Shown: positions 10,249-23,500 of the stretch, piece by piece
Layout: every line of letters begins with the position of its first letter
How positions within the stretch are numbered: position 1 is the stretch's first letter
Source of the DNA: Erigeron canadensis
Lineage: Eukaryota > Streptophyta > Magnoliopsida > Asterales > Asteraceae
DNA length: 64,000 bases
NCBI RefSeq assembly: GCF_010389155.1
Contig: NC_057765.1
Location: 27,716,980 to 27,780,979, forward strand
Direction: 5' to 3'
Program-made: the position numbers and the translations under genes
The notes under the pieces: generated by a model
The model's database searches: none
What the model saw: the letters and a program-made list of their open reading frames with translations, nothing else
Told to the model about the DNA's origin: nothing

Positions 10249-12869
10249 ACTAGATATGATTTACTATATTATCTAAATTAACTCCTACTCTGTGGTCCTA
10301 CAATAAAACATGCATTTGTAAGTTTGTAAGGGTACGATAGAAGTATTAATCATGAAATACTGCATTTTTTTTTACACTTTTAAAGATCAATAGGATGAAA
10401 AATATAAATAACTAATGCATGAAGGATTAATTAGAGAATCTTGGTCGACAAGTGCAATTAACCCCATTTAATTTACACTAAGAAGAATAATTAAAATAAA
10501 AAAGGGAACATTGTTTCTATATATCCAAATTGTTCATTAACAGTGTGGACTAGACAAATGTTGTTGATGATGCTTGAAAAATGTTATTTTCACTACTTGA
10601 AAATACATGGCCACAATGTATGTGCGATTGTGCATTCAACAAAGTGTGTGTCTTGGATTATTCTTGATCTTTGTCACACACCGAACATCTAGTAACTAAT
10701 AATGAGTTTCAGAGCAGCTCGATCTCTACTCGCTATAAGCAGAGGCAGTTCAATGTAGTAACTATATAGGTCCACAGACTTAGCTTAGCTCGCAAAAACT
10801 TTTAATAAGCATATGTTAAATTATATTTGAACCCATGTCATCCAAAGATTTGGATCTAGGTAAATTATAAAGCAAACATTTTTAAGCATTCAAAGTGGAT
10901 TAGCTATAATTGTACACACTTGATTTTTACTCCAGTATCCGCCACTACTGGCTATAAGTCCGTATATACACATGTATATATCATTCCATTGATTAACGGC
11001 AAACCATCCAAAAATATTCACTTTTGTACGAAGGGTTTCAAATCTAATGATCCATCTAAGGGCAAAGAGATCAACATTATGTTTGTGACCCCAATTATTT
11101 AAATGACCAGGAGCGAAACCAGAAATTTAGGCTAGCTAAGGGGCAAAAGTGGGAGATTGGACCTGATTGCTAAACCTTTTTTTGAAATGGTCATAGACAA
11201 AACTTGCAATATGGAAGTTTAGTTGCGTGGGACAAGAACCGGCCAGCCCCCCTCTGCCAGTGTATAATTAACCGGGCATGTGAAGGCAATATATGTTTTG
11301 ATATCACAGTGATTTGTGTCATTCACTAGTCTTTGAACGTATATGTAAACGACTAATTAACCTTTTTTTCGAATGGCAAATGGTCCAAATGGATTTGATC
11401 CCGGGACCTTTAGAGAGACAAAGTCTCCCACTTCCTCCTTATATCATTAATTAAACCAATAGCTCATTCACTAAATGACTAATTAATTACCGTAACTAGC
11501 TAGCTAGTACTGCACGACATACGATGGTACATACATTAGTCCAAAATGGAGAACCATGTTAATACGTTTGTATAAGGTACATGAGCCAAAGGATACTGAT
11601 CATTAATTACTAGTTAACACTTGTTAGTTAAGATATTACCGTAAAAGATGTACAGTAGTCCAAAATGGACTAATGTGAAAGTGAAAGACTACGTAGTTTG
11701 TATAACATAGGCCGAAGGCGGTTGGTATTGCAATCATGATTCTGGTACATAAAACTTATTACTTTAAATCAAAGGATAAATTCATAAATAATATTTATCA
11801 AATACTTTATCATGATAGAAATCCACCATCGATACATGTTTGTTAAATTATTAGACCACAGGCTTGCTTAATTATGGACACCAACAAGCTAATGACCTAG
11901 CTAACGGTATTTTAATTAGCTTAATAACTGTGAGGTCGGCTTCATCAAGATTCACAGAAGAAATATTTGATTTATTATGTCTCGTGTTTATTTTTTTGTT
12001 TTAAAGAAAAATGAGTATTATCTGATCGTCTCCTATAATACTCTCTAACTATATGAAGTTTTTGATGGCTCGAGGGATTAATTAAAGGCGCAGGAGTCAC
12101 TAATTGTCGACAAAGATCGCACGTGAATAAATGGGCTTGGGGATCTTGCTCATTTACTGGGCCGCTTCTCATGGGCTTCTGCTAGCCCATTTAAGAAAAC
12201 AAAGGTATTAAAGTCCTTCTAATTTAGTTGCCTGTTGCCAATAACTAGCCATACCAAAAAACAACAAAAAAAACAAATAAGGTATTTTAGTTGTAAAACA
12301 TTAAGATTCTCTTTTAAAAAAAGAGGCATGATAAATTTGCAGACAAAAATCACGTTAAGTATAATTTTTCTAAAAATCTTAATTTTATAACTTATGATCA
12401 CATATTTTTGAAGCTTCATATTTTATTGCTTCTATCCAGCAATAGAAAACTCATTGTATGTTCCAAACTTGAAAATGGAAACAATGTTTTCAAATATTTA
12501 ATAGCTTTTTCAAAGCACCAAAAATCATTTTAGTCTTTTGTAAAATATATAAAAATGAATATAAGTTAAAATTGAGTGAAAAAACACATCCCTAAGTTCT
12601 TTTGAAATATTGGATACATTTTTTTATGACTCAAAACGATTGATGTTAATAGGTTATCTGATCATTTTTTTTACTAAAGTTTGACATTTTTTTAAGTCAA
12701 CATCTGTATGTAACTAAGTTCTGCGGTTAAGGGCAAAATCTTTAAATAAAACAATTTTTTTTTCTCGATAATAAAATGATTTTAATTTAATAATAGTAAA
12801 AAAACAAAATAAAAAGATAATACACCACCATCATCTTTATCTTTACTCTTTTAGCAAAAACAAATTTAT
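10249..12869. other. Intergenic, no gene seen
   Basis: AT-rich spacer. At 11107-11258 two stretches (CAGGAGCGAAACCAGAAAT; CCCCCCTCTGCCAGTG) resemble hAT-type ends but no target duplication was found. A B-box-like GATCCCGGGACC occurs near 11398. No convincing open frame. Confidence 0.5.
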
Positions 12870-13200
12870 CCCTCTCGTTCTTTTTTTTTTTATAAAAAAC
12901 TCAAAATATCCTTATTTTGAACACATTTTTAGCTCACACAATATATCTATCCAAATATCCCCAAAATATTTTCTAACCTTTGTCAAAGTACATCTCTCCT
13001 TTATTCACTAATTCAAATATTTCCACCCAACATACATTACCCCCAATGAAATTATTTATAACATAAATCCATTAACCTTTAAAATAATTATACTACTCCA
13101 TTTGCAAGAACTACTTTTACATTAATAACCACATCGCTATCATTACAACCACCACCACCACCACCACTAACTATTGTCGCTATCACAGCCGCATTGCGTA
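12870..13200. repeat. Dispersed repeat with a second copy near 28025-28330
   Basis: Shared blocks include ATTCA-TAATTTAAA-ATTT, AATGAAATAATTTA and ACTACTTTTACATT, followed by an ACC-rich run. The copies are diverged and in the same orientation. No coding content; transposon type unknown. Confidence 0.45.
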
Positions 13201-13384
13201 ATTACTCCTCTCATCATCGTAAATCATTACATTTATTTTGTTTACAGAATATTTCTTTCAGATATTAAATTATCATAAATGAAACTATCTATCTATAAAT
13301 TTTATATTACAACTAAGTGACTAGTAGTCAGTATAACTTTATTTTATTGCATTTTAAATTTAATATACGGCTTAAAAGACTTAA

Positions 13385-13545
13385 GCCTTGTTTCTTTTTA
13401 ACTTGTCAAGTTTCATGTTTTTTTTTACTTAATAAACAAAATAACTGTCAGTTACTTATATTTTACTTAATACATACATAAATTCTTAATGCATCTAGCC
13501 ATTTAATATACTTAGTACTTAATGACTTCGGACCCATTATCTAGT
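13385..13545 (-). repeat. Dispersed repeat, copy 2 (reverse of 8157-8300)
   Basis: The reverse complement shows ATTAAG-A-TTTATGTATGTATTAAGTAAAATATAAGTAAC, as in copy 1 with many changes. It lies in the spacer between the first and second KCS genes. Confidence 0.45.
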
Positions 13546-14266
13546 TAGGCCTCAACTGTTGGGGTAATTTATATATCACAGACTAAGTTGGGTCATAGGT
13601 TTGGGCCTTAGCCCGATTGATGCGTGGGTATTGAAGAAGGTTTGTTTTCATTAATGATTAATCTATTAATTTTGGGTTTTAACTCGTAAGGCATCAATTA
13701 TATTAGATTTACAATAATGTTTATATTGATTTGAAATGGTTTTTAAACAAAACTACGATAATGTGATTTACTTTATTCTGATACGGTTTGAAAAATGTGC
13801 AAACTTATTAACCTTTTACTATACGTACAATTGCCATACATTGTTAAACCTTTATAGGTAATAAAGATATGTTTATAAATCGTATATGCTTGATTTTGCT
13901 AACATGTAAAGCTATTGATAAATATACAAGAACGAGTATCCTTGAAAATTCTCTTTTACGAGGGGAAATCTCTTTTTTTTCTCCTTTATTTTCCAACTAA
14001 TTTCTTACTGATTCTCACACAAATTTGATTTGAAAAGCTCATTATATATTCGATTAGAAAGTTATCACAACATATGTGTGTTGTGATTTTAGTTACACGA
14101 AGATGAGTAGAGAGAAATCATATCGTGATGTAAATGATATCCAAAAAGAAGAGAAAGAGGAGCTAAATGAGTTTCACAAGATTTTGAAAACATATAATCG
14201 AACCATGCTTTCTCTAATTTAGGGCAATAATCTCATGTAACCAAGAATTTTTCAGGGGGAAGGGAA
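13546..14266. other. Intergenic, no gene seen
   Basis: AT-rich spacer. I see no coding region, RNA gene or clear repeat. Confidence 0.5.
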
Positions 14267-14422
14267 TATAAGGCTGTTAGGCACTGAAGTTGGGTGAAAA
14301 ACCCCTCACATACCTTTTTTTAAAAGGTAAAAATCATAGGGGGCCGTGTATTTATTTAAAACATTAAAATATTAGTATGTGAAGGGTTTTTCACCCAAAT
14401 TAGATGCATAACAACCTCATAC
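14267..14422. repeat. Small fold-back MITE
   Basis: Arms of about 45 bases are inverted copies. The left has TTGGGTGAAAAACCCCTCAC and the right has GTGAAGGGTTTTTCACCCAA. Total about 155 bases with a short AT-rich centre. Confidence 0.65.
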
Positions 14423-15134
14423 TCACTTTTCCCATTTTCTATATATGATCGTTTGAATGCAAAATAATTCTCACCTCACTATAGGTGGAACAAAGCAAAG
14501 ATACACTCGCCTTTAAACTTTTGTGTTTGTTGGTGAGATTCATTTACATCTATTTCATTTGGTTGTCACTAATTTGTTGGGTGGGGATTCGAGCTTACCT
14601 CAACTTTCATTTCCTTAGATGTATATTTGATTGTATAAATAAATAACATCGTATTTACAATTTAAGTCAAATTAAGTTAGTCTACTTGATATAGATTGTT
14701 GTTGTCTCATGGATCTAATTAAGTCTAAGGATTAATTCCTGATTTCCTGATACATGCGTATAGTTTTTTTTGAAAAGTGTGGATCATTTGCTCGCAACAG
14801 GAGATCTAGCTTACGTTTTTTAAACTGAGTCCACGCTAGAAAGCTCTTTCAACCTCAATACATAGTAAGAGGAGAAACCCCCAATTAATTTGGGATAAAT
14901 GTAGGTCAACGTAAAAAATATGTTATATAAATAAAATATGAGTAAAGTGAAAATAGTGTATTGCTCCGCTTATAATACGGAAATGCCTTAATTCTTATCT
15001 TTTTTCTTCATGGTTTTACATGTCATTCCAGAATATTGTGTTTGTTCACATATTAATGTTCAACTAAAGTCTAACAAAGTGCAAGGTGCTAGAGATATTA
15101 CATGATGGCAAAGTCACAACGAAACACTTTATAA
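14423..15134. other. Intergenic, no gene seen
   Basis: AT-rich spacer without recognisable features. Confidence 0.5.
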
Positions 15135-15600
15135 CAGTGTTTTAAATACCGGTATGTACTGGCTGGTATTACCCGGAATACCGGATACCAGGTGGTACCC
15201 CGGTATAACTATCCCGGTATTTTGTCCGACATTTTCACTATTTAATACCGGCCGATATTTCAGGTATTTCCGGTATTTTCCAGTATTGCCGGAATGGTAA
15301 TACCGTATTTTGATTTATTTATCTTTTTAATTATTTTTTGATAACTAAATGTTATGTTTTGTTATTTGTAAACTTTAAAACTTATATTTTGTTATGAAAT
15401 ACATATTTGATATTATTTTTAAGTTGATTGTACTTGTATTTTGACTATTTTCGTTAAATTGTAACAAGTTTTGTAGGATTTTTATAAAAATAAAAATACA
15501 AAAATTAAATTACCATGCCGGTACGTACCGGTCGGTATACCGGTAATACCGGTACCGGGTATCCGACTGGTACACCAAAATACCGGTATTCAAAACATTG
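15135..15600. mobile_element. Terminal-inverted-repeat element rich in ACCGGT/CCGGTAT
   Basis: It begins CAGTGTTTTAAATACCGGTA and ends with its near reverse complement TACCGGTATTCAAAACATTG. Both ends are dense in CCGG and GGTATT motifs around an AT-rich, non-coding centre. The 8 bases flanking each side are CTTTATAA (15127-15134) and AATTATAA (15601-15608), six of eight alike. This suggests a hAT-type 8-bp duplication that has drifted. Confidence 0.7.
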
Positions 15601-15741
15601 AATTATAATGAATCTTAGCTGGTTTAGACCGGCCTATTGTTTTCTGGTCAAATGTGTAGCTAATCTCGAAAGTAATAATTGTAACACATGCGCGTATGCG
15701 ACTATATAATCAATCAAACGAATTGAAATTCCAAAGAAAAA

Positions 15742-15805
15742 ATAAAATTTGGTCTTTTGAAAAATCGAGTGATATAAAATTTGGTCTTTTGAAAAATCGA
15801 GTGAT
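15742..15805. repeat. Perfect tandem duplication, 2 x 32 bp
   Basis: Units 15742-15773 and 15774-15805 are identical (ATAAAATTTGGTCTTTTGAA and on). A young local duplication. Confidence 0.85.
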
Positions 15806-16465
15806 GAACGAAATGAGAATCTTCTCCCTCCTCAAAAGAATGAAGATTTATCAAAGATAATATTTATATTCCAAACAAATTTTAGATCCCTTCTTTCTTT
15901 TTTTCCTTTTTTTTTTTACAATCGAACATATTAACAAAGGAGTTTAAATCCAATTATTACATCATTCCGTTAGATTCTTTAAACCAAACAAACACCACGT
16001 AACTTGGGTGTTCTTAGGTGTCATTGGATATCTTTTGCTGTTGAAACATGTTTAAAACTAAGAATTTTTAAAAGGATGCTCTTACCTAAGAGCATGCTTT
16101 TACTTGCTCTTATCTAATATATTTTTGTTTTTAGTTGGAGGTAAAAGGATATGTAAAGATGTTTATAGAGTAAGTTTCAAAAATATGCCTCTTTTCTATT
16201 TGTTGGACACAAAGGTGCTTATTCTAAATCTGTGTTCCCAAACTATGTTTTTGATTAAAAAATTTATATAGGAAAATAATTTTGTTCCTATTTTCTCTCT
16301 TCTTCCTTAATTCTTTCATATTTCTCTTTGCATGCCTTCACACTTTTGACTGCAATTATTGAATATGAAACGCTAACAATGATTAATTAGCTTGCATAAA
16401 ACGTTAAACTTTAGCTTATAACAAGTTAACAATTATGATAATACTATGTTTTGTTATAAATTCTT

Positions 16466-17767
16466 GAGAAAATTTCATTATATCACCATGTGGTTTACCA
16501 TTTTATCATTTTTCGCCCCTGTGCTTTTTTTTTAATTAATAGATCACCCTATAACAATTTTTTGTATCATTACATCACCCTCCGTTTGTCTTCCTCCGTT
16601 ACCCCCCTCACGTGCATACCACGTGAGGGTAAATTGGTCCTTTAAAATCTATCCTCTCCCTAGCCTTCATCAATCATCATCAACAACAACCACTCAACCC
16701 AGAAAAATATAAATCTTCAGACAATGTTTTGTCTTTTTCTTTCATATAATGGAGCTGAGTATCTTTATCCAAATCAATTTCTATTGTTTTGGGATTCGGT
16801 TAGGAAGGGATCCAAACAAAACAAAAAATACATTGATTTTGCTTTTTGTGGAATCGAGCTGCAACAACAAAAGGAAACCTCATGAGCCCAACTACGCTTT
16901 TTGCTTATTCCATTTAAACCACATAAAAAAATGAAAATATCACAACAGATTTATCAACAAAAACATACACTAAAGAGAGATGGTGGCAGTTGTTGCCGAT
17001 GATGATGATGGCGAAATTAAAAGATACAGAGGTGGTAGTTCTCTTAGTGGTTACTGAGAATGATGAGTAACCATCGACGATGGGGTCAATGGGTGATCGA
17101 AATAGTTACCAGTAAAAGCCCCTTCGTATTCTTGTGTATACAGCAGCATGTTATGGTGGTGGGTTTCCACGGTTGTCGCTGCCCCTTATATCCTGACGGA
17201 TGAGTGCTGGCCAGATAAGATACTGGTACAAATGTTTATGTATATAGATTTGATGAGTGTATGTATATGTATTTCTATAGATATTGTTCAATTTATATAG
17301 ATTATGAATATAGGATGGAAATTTAGGGTTTGAATTGACGAGGATGATGATGGATTTGGGTCATAGTCTTGCCAAATTCAAAAATGATTTTCGTTTGAAT
17401 ACTGATGTATGTAAAGGAAATATAAATTAATAAATTAAAATGAAATTGTGATGATGATGATGAGGATGATGATGAATGTATATTAATCAATGTGTGTAAG
17501 TATGTGTTTTTGGAGTTTATTAGAAGGGTTTGTGATTTTATTAGTTTCAAAGTGTTAGATCTAGAAATGAAAAGCAAGAAGAATAAAAAGGTGTTTTAGA
17601 AGTAAAAGTACTAATATACCCTTATGTGCATTGCACATGAGATGGTTAACGGAGGGTGATGTAGTGATACAAAAAATTGTTACAGGGTGATCTAATAATA
17701 ATAAAAAAACACAGGGGCGAAAAATGATAAAATGACAACCCACATGGTGATGTAATGAAATTTTCTT
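16466..17767. mobile_element. Non-autonomous MULE (Mutator-like element)
   Basis: About 150-base terminal inverted repeats start with AGAAAATTTCATTA-ATCACC at both ends (left from 16466, right ending 17767). They are flanked by a perfect 9-bp duplication TAAATTCTT at 16457-16465 and 17768-17776. Long TIRs plus a 9-bp duplication identify a MULE. The interior is about 1 kb with GAT-rich microsatellites (about 17450-17475) and only short open frames; no transposase. Confidence 0.85.
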
Positions 17768-17776
17768 TAAATTCTT

Positions 17777-18926
17777 TTAAGCTTTTGTTATAATTTTTTA
17801 ATTTCATTAATTATGACACTCATAATACAAATGAGTTTTTTCTTTCTTCCATAATATTATAATTTTTACATGATACATGTGGAAAAAAAAATATATGCAT
17901 TCAAACTAATAAGTATGTTTCAGTTAGGTTTAGTGGATGGATTAGCAATGCCTTAAAATTGTTATGAAAATCTATCTAAAGAAATTGAAAAAATAGTTTA
18001 GTCCAAAAACTAAACCTACAGGTATTTAGTTGCTGAGTATCATGGGATCGATATAAGGATAACATATTTCAAAATAAAACAAACAGAGTGAAAAACAAAC
18101 TAATTTAAGATAAAATATTAATTTTGTTTTCTATATGGTCAAAAACATAGTTAACTTTATATTATCACAATTCTTAACTTATTTAAGGTTAAAAATTAAC
18201 ATTTCATGCAAGCTGTTTTATATTGAATTGGAAAAAAGATAGAGAAGAGAATTAAAGCAGAAGAGAGATAACACTTAAAAGAAAAGCGAAAAACAAATTT
18301 TCCTAAATTTATCTTTTATCAAAAGCATAGTTTGGGAAAACAAGGTGAAAAGAAGCACATTTTTGTTTAGCTAATAGAAAAGAAGCATAGTTTTGAAATT
18401 TTCTCATGTTCGTATAGTTGGAGATAAAATTATATTATTTGAAAGATTTATAAATATGTATAATGATTTATAAAAATATGATGTGACAGCTGAAAGACGT
18501 ACTCTTAATGATGGAATAATGGAGAAAACGGTATGTTGAGTTGGATGATGCGGACAATTTGATGACTTATAATCTCGTATAAACTAATTGACAATTTGAC
18601 ATGTAAATTTTCACTTCAATTGTATCACTCTTTTTTCTTAGAAGTATAAAACGGAATTGAATTGAATTTTGGAAAACTTTCTATTAACCAATAAAAAACA
18701 CTTTTTAGATTCCAAGTGAAAAATCTCCAAATTAGTTTAATATGTGTAATTAATTATTTGATATATTTTTTAACATAAACGAGACTAAAATCTTAACACA
18801 AATAAATATGCAAATGCATGTGCATGAACCATTTCTTGTTATGCATTCAGTACTCCTTGTATGATATTACGATCAACATTGTATTACTTTCTACTCATAC
18901 GATCTACTTTTTATCACTTTCCTATG
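17777..18926. other. Upstream spacer of second KCS gene
   Basis: AT-rich; no gene, RNA or clear repeat seen. It contains the distal promoter of the gene at 18992. Confidence 0.45.
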
Positions 18927-18935
18927 TATATATAT
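18927..18935 (+). promoter_or_regulatory. TATA box of second KCS gene
   Basis: TATATATAT lies 57 bases before the chosen ATG at 18992. The open frame extends upstream to an ATG at 18818, but that would lie before the TATA box. Confidence 0.6.
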
Positions 18936-18991
18936 GCGCCCCCTTCACTTCTCTACACACCCTCAAACAATATCGCATTTTTCTATCACTT

Positions 18992-20512
18992 ATGGCCACC
19001 TTTTCCAACCACCAATCACCAACCAAAACCATAGTTAATGACTTGGATGCCCCAAAACCACAATGCTCACTTTCGAATTTCTTAATTGGTCTCAAACGTA
19101 AGTATCTTAAACAAGGTTACAATTATCTTATAAACAACATTATTGTCACTCTTTATCTCCTTCCTCTCTTCATTGTCATTATTGCATTCCAAGCTTCTCT
19201 ACTAGTCTTTAAATACATCGAAAACATCTACCCGCTACTCGAGTGCAACCTACTCGTGTACATGGCGTTATTAGGTACGATCGTGGTTGGGTTCACTGCG
19301 TACCTAATGACCCGACCACGACCTATCTACCTTATTGATTTCTCATGCTACCGACCGCCTGACTCCCTAAAAGCCAAACTCCAAATTTTTATGGATCAAG
19401 CAAAACTACACGGCGGGTTTGATGATTCGTCGCTTGAGTTTATAGGGAAGATACTTGAACGGTCCGGTCTAGGAGACGAGACTTATCTTCCAGCAGTAAT
19501 GCACCGGAGCCCACCAGAACCGTCCATGACTGCTGCAATTAAAGAAGTTGAGGATGAAATGTTTGGAGCTCTTAATAATCTTTTCAAAACCAAAAAAGTT
19601 AATCCAAAAGACATTGGAATTTTAGTCATAAATAGCAGCCTTTTCAACCCAATTCCGTCTCTGTGTTCCATTATAGTTAACAAATACAAACTCAAAGAGG
19701 ACATTAAAACATTTAGTCTTGGCGGAATGGGTTGCAGTGCAGGCGTGATCGCTATCGATTTAGCGAAAGACATGCTAAAAGTACACCAAAACACATACGC
19801 AATTGTTGTTAGCCTCGAAAACATGGTCCAAGAATGGTACAAAGGGAACAAAAAATCAATGTTGATCCCAAACTGCTTATTTAGAATAGGTTGTGCCGCG
19901 GTTTTGTTATCAAACAAGTCGTGGCACAAACAACATGCAAAATACAAACTTTTGCATGTCGTCCGAACCCATGAGGGTTCAGACGACACATCATATAAAT
20001 GCATACATCAAGAAAAAGATGACGCAGGTAAAGAAGGAATCTCGTTATCAAAAGACTTGATGACGATTGCCGGGCATGCACTAAAAGCTAATATCACAAT
20101 GTTAGCCCCACTCGTGCTCCCGATCAACGAGCAACTTTCGTTCTTCGTAACCCTAGTCGCACGGAAAATAATAAACTCGAATATCAAACCTTATGTACCC
20201 GATTTCAAGCTAGCGATCGATCATTTCTGTATTCATGCCGGTGGGAAGGCGGTGATAGACGAGCTTGAGAAGAGCTTGCGTTTGTCTAAGGACCACGTCG
20301 AGCCGTCAAGGATGACGTTATATCGATTTGGGAACACGTCGTCTAGCTCGATTTGGTATGAACTGGCATTTATGGAGGCTAAAGGGCGTATCAAGAAAGG
20401 TAATCGTGTTTGGCAAATAGCTTTTGGAAGCGGGTTTAAGTGTAATAGTGCGGTATGGGAAGCTATTCGAGCCGTGGAACCATCGGCTAGTAATCCATGG
20501 GCTGATTGTTGA
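18992..20512 (+). CDS. 3-ketoacyl-CoA synthase (second of cluster), intronless, short C-terminus
   Basis: A 506-residue KCS of the ER elongase. Membrane segments lie at about 52-72 and 86-105. The triad is Cys248 (GGMGCSAG), His415 (HFCIHAGG) and Asn448 (RFGNTSSSS). Two oddities: the NCSLF motif reads NSSLF (Cys215 to Ser), and the protein stops at NPWADC because of a TGA, so the IHKFPVE-like tail of the other copies (about 8 residues) is missing. The N-terminus is longer and different from the first copy. The core is well conserved, so it is probably functional. It stands about 8.7 kb downstream of the first copy and 4 kb upstream of the third, all on the same strand. Confidence 0.94.
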   Translation: MATFSNHQSPTKTIVNDLDAPKPQCSLSNFLIGLKRKYLKQGYNYLINNIIVTLYLLPLFIVIIAFQASLLVFKYIENIYPLLECNLLVYMALLGTIVVGFTAYLMTRPRPIYLIDFSCYRPPDSLKAKLQIFMDQAKLHGGFDDSSLEFIGKILERSGLGDETYLPAVMHRSPPEPSMTAAIKEVEDEMFGALNNLFKTKKVNPKDIGILVINSSLFNPIPSLCSIIVNKYKLKEDIKTFSLGGMGCSAGVIAIDLAKDMLKVHQNTYAIVVSLENMVQEWYKGNKKSMLIPNCLFRIGCAAVLLSNKSWHKQHAKYKLLHVVRTHEGSDDTSYKCIHQEKDDAGKEGISLSKDLMTIAGHALKANITMLAPLVLPINEQLSFFVTLVARKIINSNIKPYVPDFKLAIDHFCIHAGGKAVIDELEKSLRLSKDHVEPSRMTLYRFGNTSSSSIWYELAFMEAKGRIKKGNRVWQIAFGSGFKCNSAVWEAIRAVEPSASNPWADC

Positions 20513-23500
20513 TCGAACTTTTTAAAAGTTTAAACTAAATCGTGTCATTTATATATATATACTGTTTGTATATATATATTTTTAGTTTTAAGTTTGCTTG
20601 TGCATAGCATTGTATTTTCCTCTTCTTTTTTGTCTTTGATATATATAAGTGTTCTTTGTTTACGATGATCGATCTGTTTATAAAACATCGGTTGAGAAAT
20701 ATAATCTTATTCTCAAAATTATGATATATAAGATAGTAGCTTATGGTGTGATTAGCTTATTTCAGGTGTATAAGCTAATTAAGAAGAGGTTAAAAGATTC
20801 TGGACTACAAGTGCTACTTTCTGGACTAAGAAGGACTAAAATTGTACAAGAAAAAAAGATAAAAGTACAGGGGCTGTTTTTAACTTTCTTAAAAGTTGTT
20901 TAGTTTCCCATATCTTGTGTGAGTATAAAAGAAATCATAACCCTTTAGGATGAAACATTTAAAAGAAAGCACCCTGACCAATGGACCAAGACACCATAAG
21001 GGATATGAACCTATCACCTTCCAATGCAATATTGATGTTGGTAATCAAAAAGCAATAATAGTATAACACAATCTATAATATACAGTCACTGCTATCACCA
21101 AAAATCATCATCGTTATTACTATCGTCGCATTACACGCGTAATATACTAGATAAATAAACCATCATACTCTATATGGTTGCAAATAATAACTGTCGTTAA
21201 TGACTAATGTGGTCAGCGTTGATCAAGAAAGATATATATTATTGACATTATATAACGAGCTTCAAGTTTTCTGAACGACTAACCAACATTGCCATATCAA
21301 GTTATCAATCGAATTTATTTAATATCTATCAATTACGACAACTCGATTCTTCGAAAGAAAAGTCCCTTTCATTTGGTGTTTGTGCTTTCTAGAACAACAT
21401 TTTCAATTCATTATTGTATATTTCTATTTCATGTAACACTTAAAAAAAAAAAAAATTCTACCTATAAAAAGTTTCATCAGAATATAATTATCTTTATTTC
21501 CTTATAAATATTTAAATCCGAATATTTTGATTAGACGGTTACGCCACTACCACCTAGCTAGGGGTTTTCAGAAAATCTGCATCAGAATATTTTGAAAATA
21601 TGATCTAAAAGTAGATGAAATTTTCATCCAATTTTGTTATAACCAAAAAATGAAAAGTACAAAACATTGTCTTTTTCATTTTATAGCTTTAGTCATTTAA
21701 TTTGAAGGAAAATGCTAAATGAGTTGTCCATAAGAAAATTATATTTTTTATCTCAAAAAACTTTATTATGAATTTTATAATAAAAGTATAATTATTTTAT
21801 TCATGTTAACGATACTCTATAGGCTATAGCAATACCCTAATTTAAATACTAGTATGTATTTGTTGGTATTTTTTTTTCATATTGGAGACTCGGGACCTAT
21901 ATTTTCATTTTGTACACACTTGCATCACAAACTTTTTTATTGTCTTAGTCGTCCAATAAACTTTTAAAATTTACTCATATGTTTATGTGTTACATTTTTA
22001 TTACTATCATACTTCTAAAAATTTTCAGATTAATTATGAAATTAAATTTATAGAAATATGATTATTAGATAAATTCAAAGTTATGTGAACAAATTTTAAA
22101 AATTCATGAGCATTGTTCGATAATAATTGAAAGTTTGATTGTAATAACAAGATACTATTTACATATGTGAATAAATTTTAAAATTATTTTGTCAATTGGG
22201 TCAATAAATAAATTATGGGCAACTTAGTAAACTATAAAAAAAAATAGCATTTCACCTTTTTATCCTTTATTAATCATAAGCATCAAATCTCAACTAAAAA
22301 TAAATATGAAATTAAATAAATATACATATATATTTATTTCATTTTCTTTCATATCCTATACACGAAATCTACAATTATTATCGATCTTTTAACCGATCAA
22401 GACTACTAAGAGTGTTCAGACGATTCCTTATATGGTTTTTTCAGTTTAGTTTTTTGATTCAGTTTTTTCGATTTTATAGTTCCAAAAGTTTCACCAAATC
22501 ATTAATTAGAAATAAACCAAACCAAATACAGTTGGTTTTGATTTAAACCAAACCAAACCATATTCAAAGTTTGTAGATATATGTTGTTGACAAGATTCCT
22601 TATAAAATCTTTAGCAAAGAAACTTTTAATATGAATCATTTACCATCAAAAATTTACTAAATGATTAAAATATAACGTCTTATAAACTTGATGCTTATTC
22701 AACAACATATACAAGTTATTTTAAAATAATATGTAAACGTTATCAACGATGGAATTTAAATATCATCACTAGAGAGCGTTGATATTTTGTTTTTAATTTT
22801 TGAAGGGGTAAATATCACATAGTTATTTTTACCCTTAAATATTAAATAATTTTTAATTATAGTCCAAAATTCTGAAGGGACACAACCCTTTTTGGGATTT
22901 AGTTTGGTTTGAAAAATTAAGTAAACCAAATTGCAAAATTGATATATAACATTTTTTTACTTGAATTCATATATTGAACACCAATAACACCACAACGTAC
23001 TAAAAGGTCGACTTTTATGTTATATCGTTGTACTAATATCTGCGCGCTATTTATATTTATCTACAATAAAGTTTATCATGTACAAACCCGGAATCAATTG
23101 AACAATAAAGAGGTATTTATTTTGTTGTCGAGTTTAATTTATATATTTATTTAAATTAATTTTCTTTTCATAGAAACATATTCATATTTAGGGCTTTAGG
23201 CGAAACGACCAATGAAAATTCTAATGTTGTAAAATCGTATTCAACACTCTTACTACTTACAAAATAAACATCAACAATATATATTAGTATTTAATAAATT
23301 GTTTTCCATAAATTGTGGTTTTATTTATCTTTTAGAATATTTAGATAAAGATAAACACATTTAACAAATTCTATCAACCAAAAGTTATATGAATAAGATA
23401 TATATCATTACCTTGTACAACTTAGGCATTTAAAAAACGAAAATCTTACGTTAAACATGCTCCGCAACAATGTCTGCTTTTTGATTACACATACAAAAAG

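Noticed and set aside
11107..11258. Possible hAT element
   Set aside because: Ends are only loosely inverted and the flanking 8 bases do not match.
18818..18991. 58-residue N-terminal extension of the second KCS frame
   Set aside because: It spans the TATA box and has no match to the other copies.
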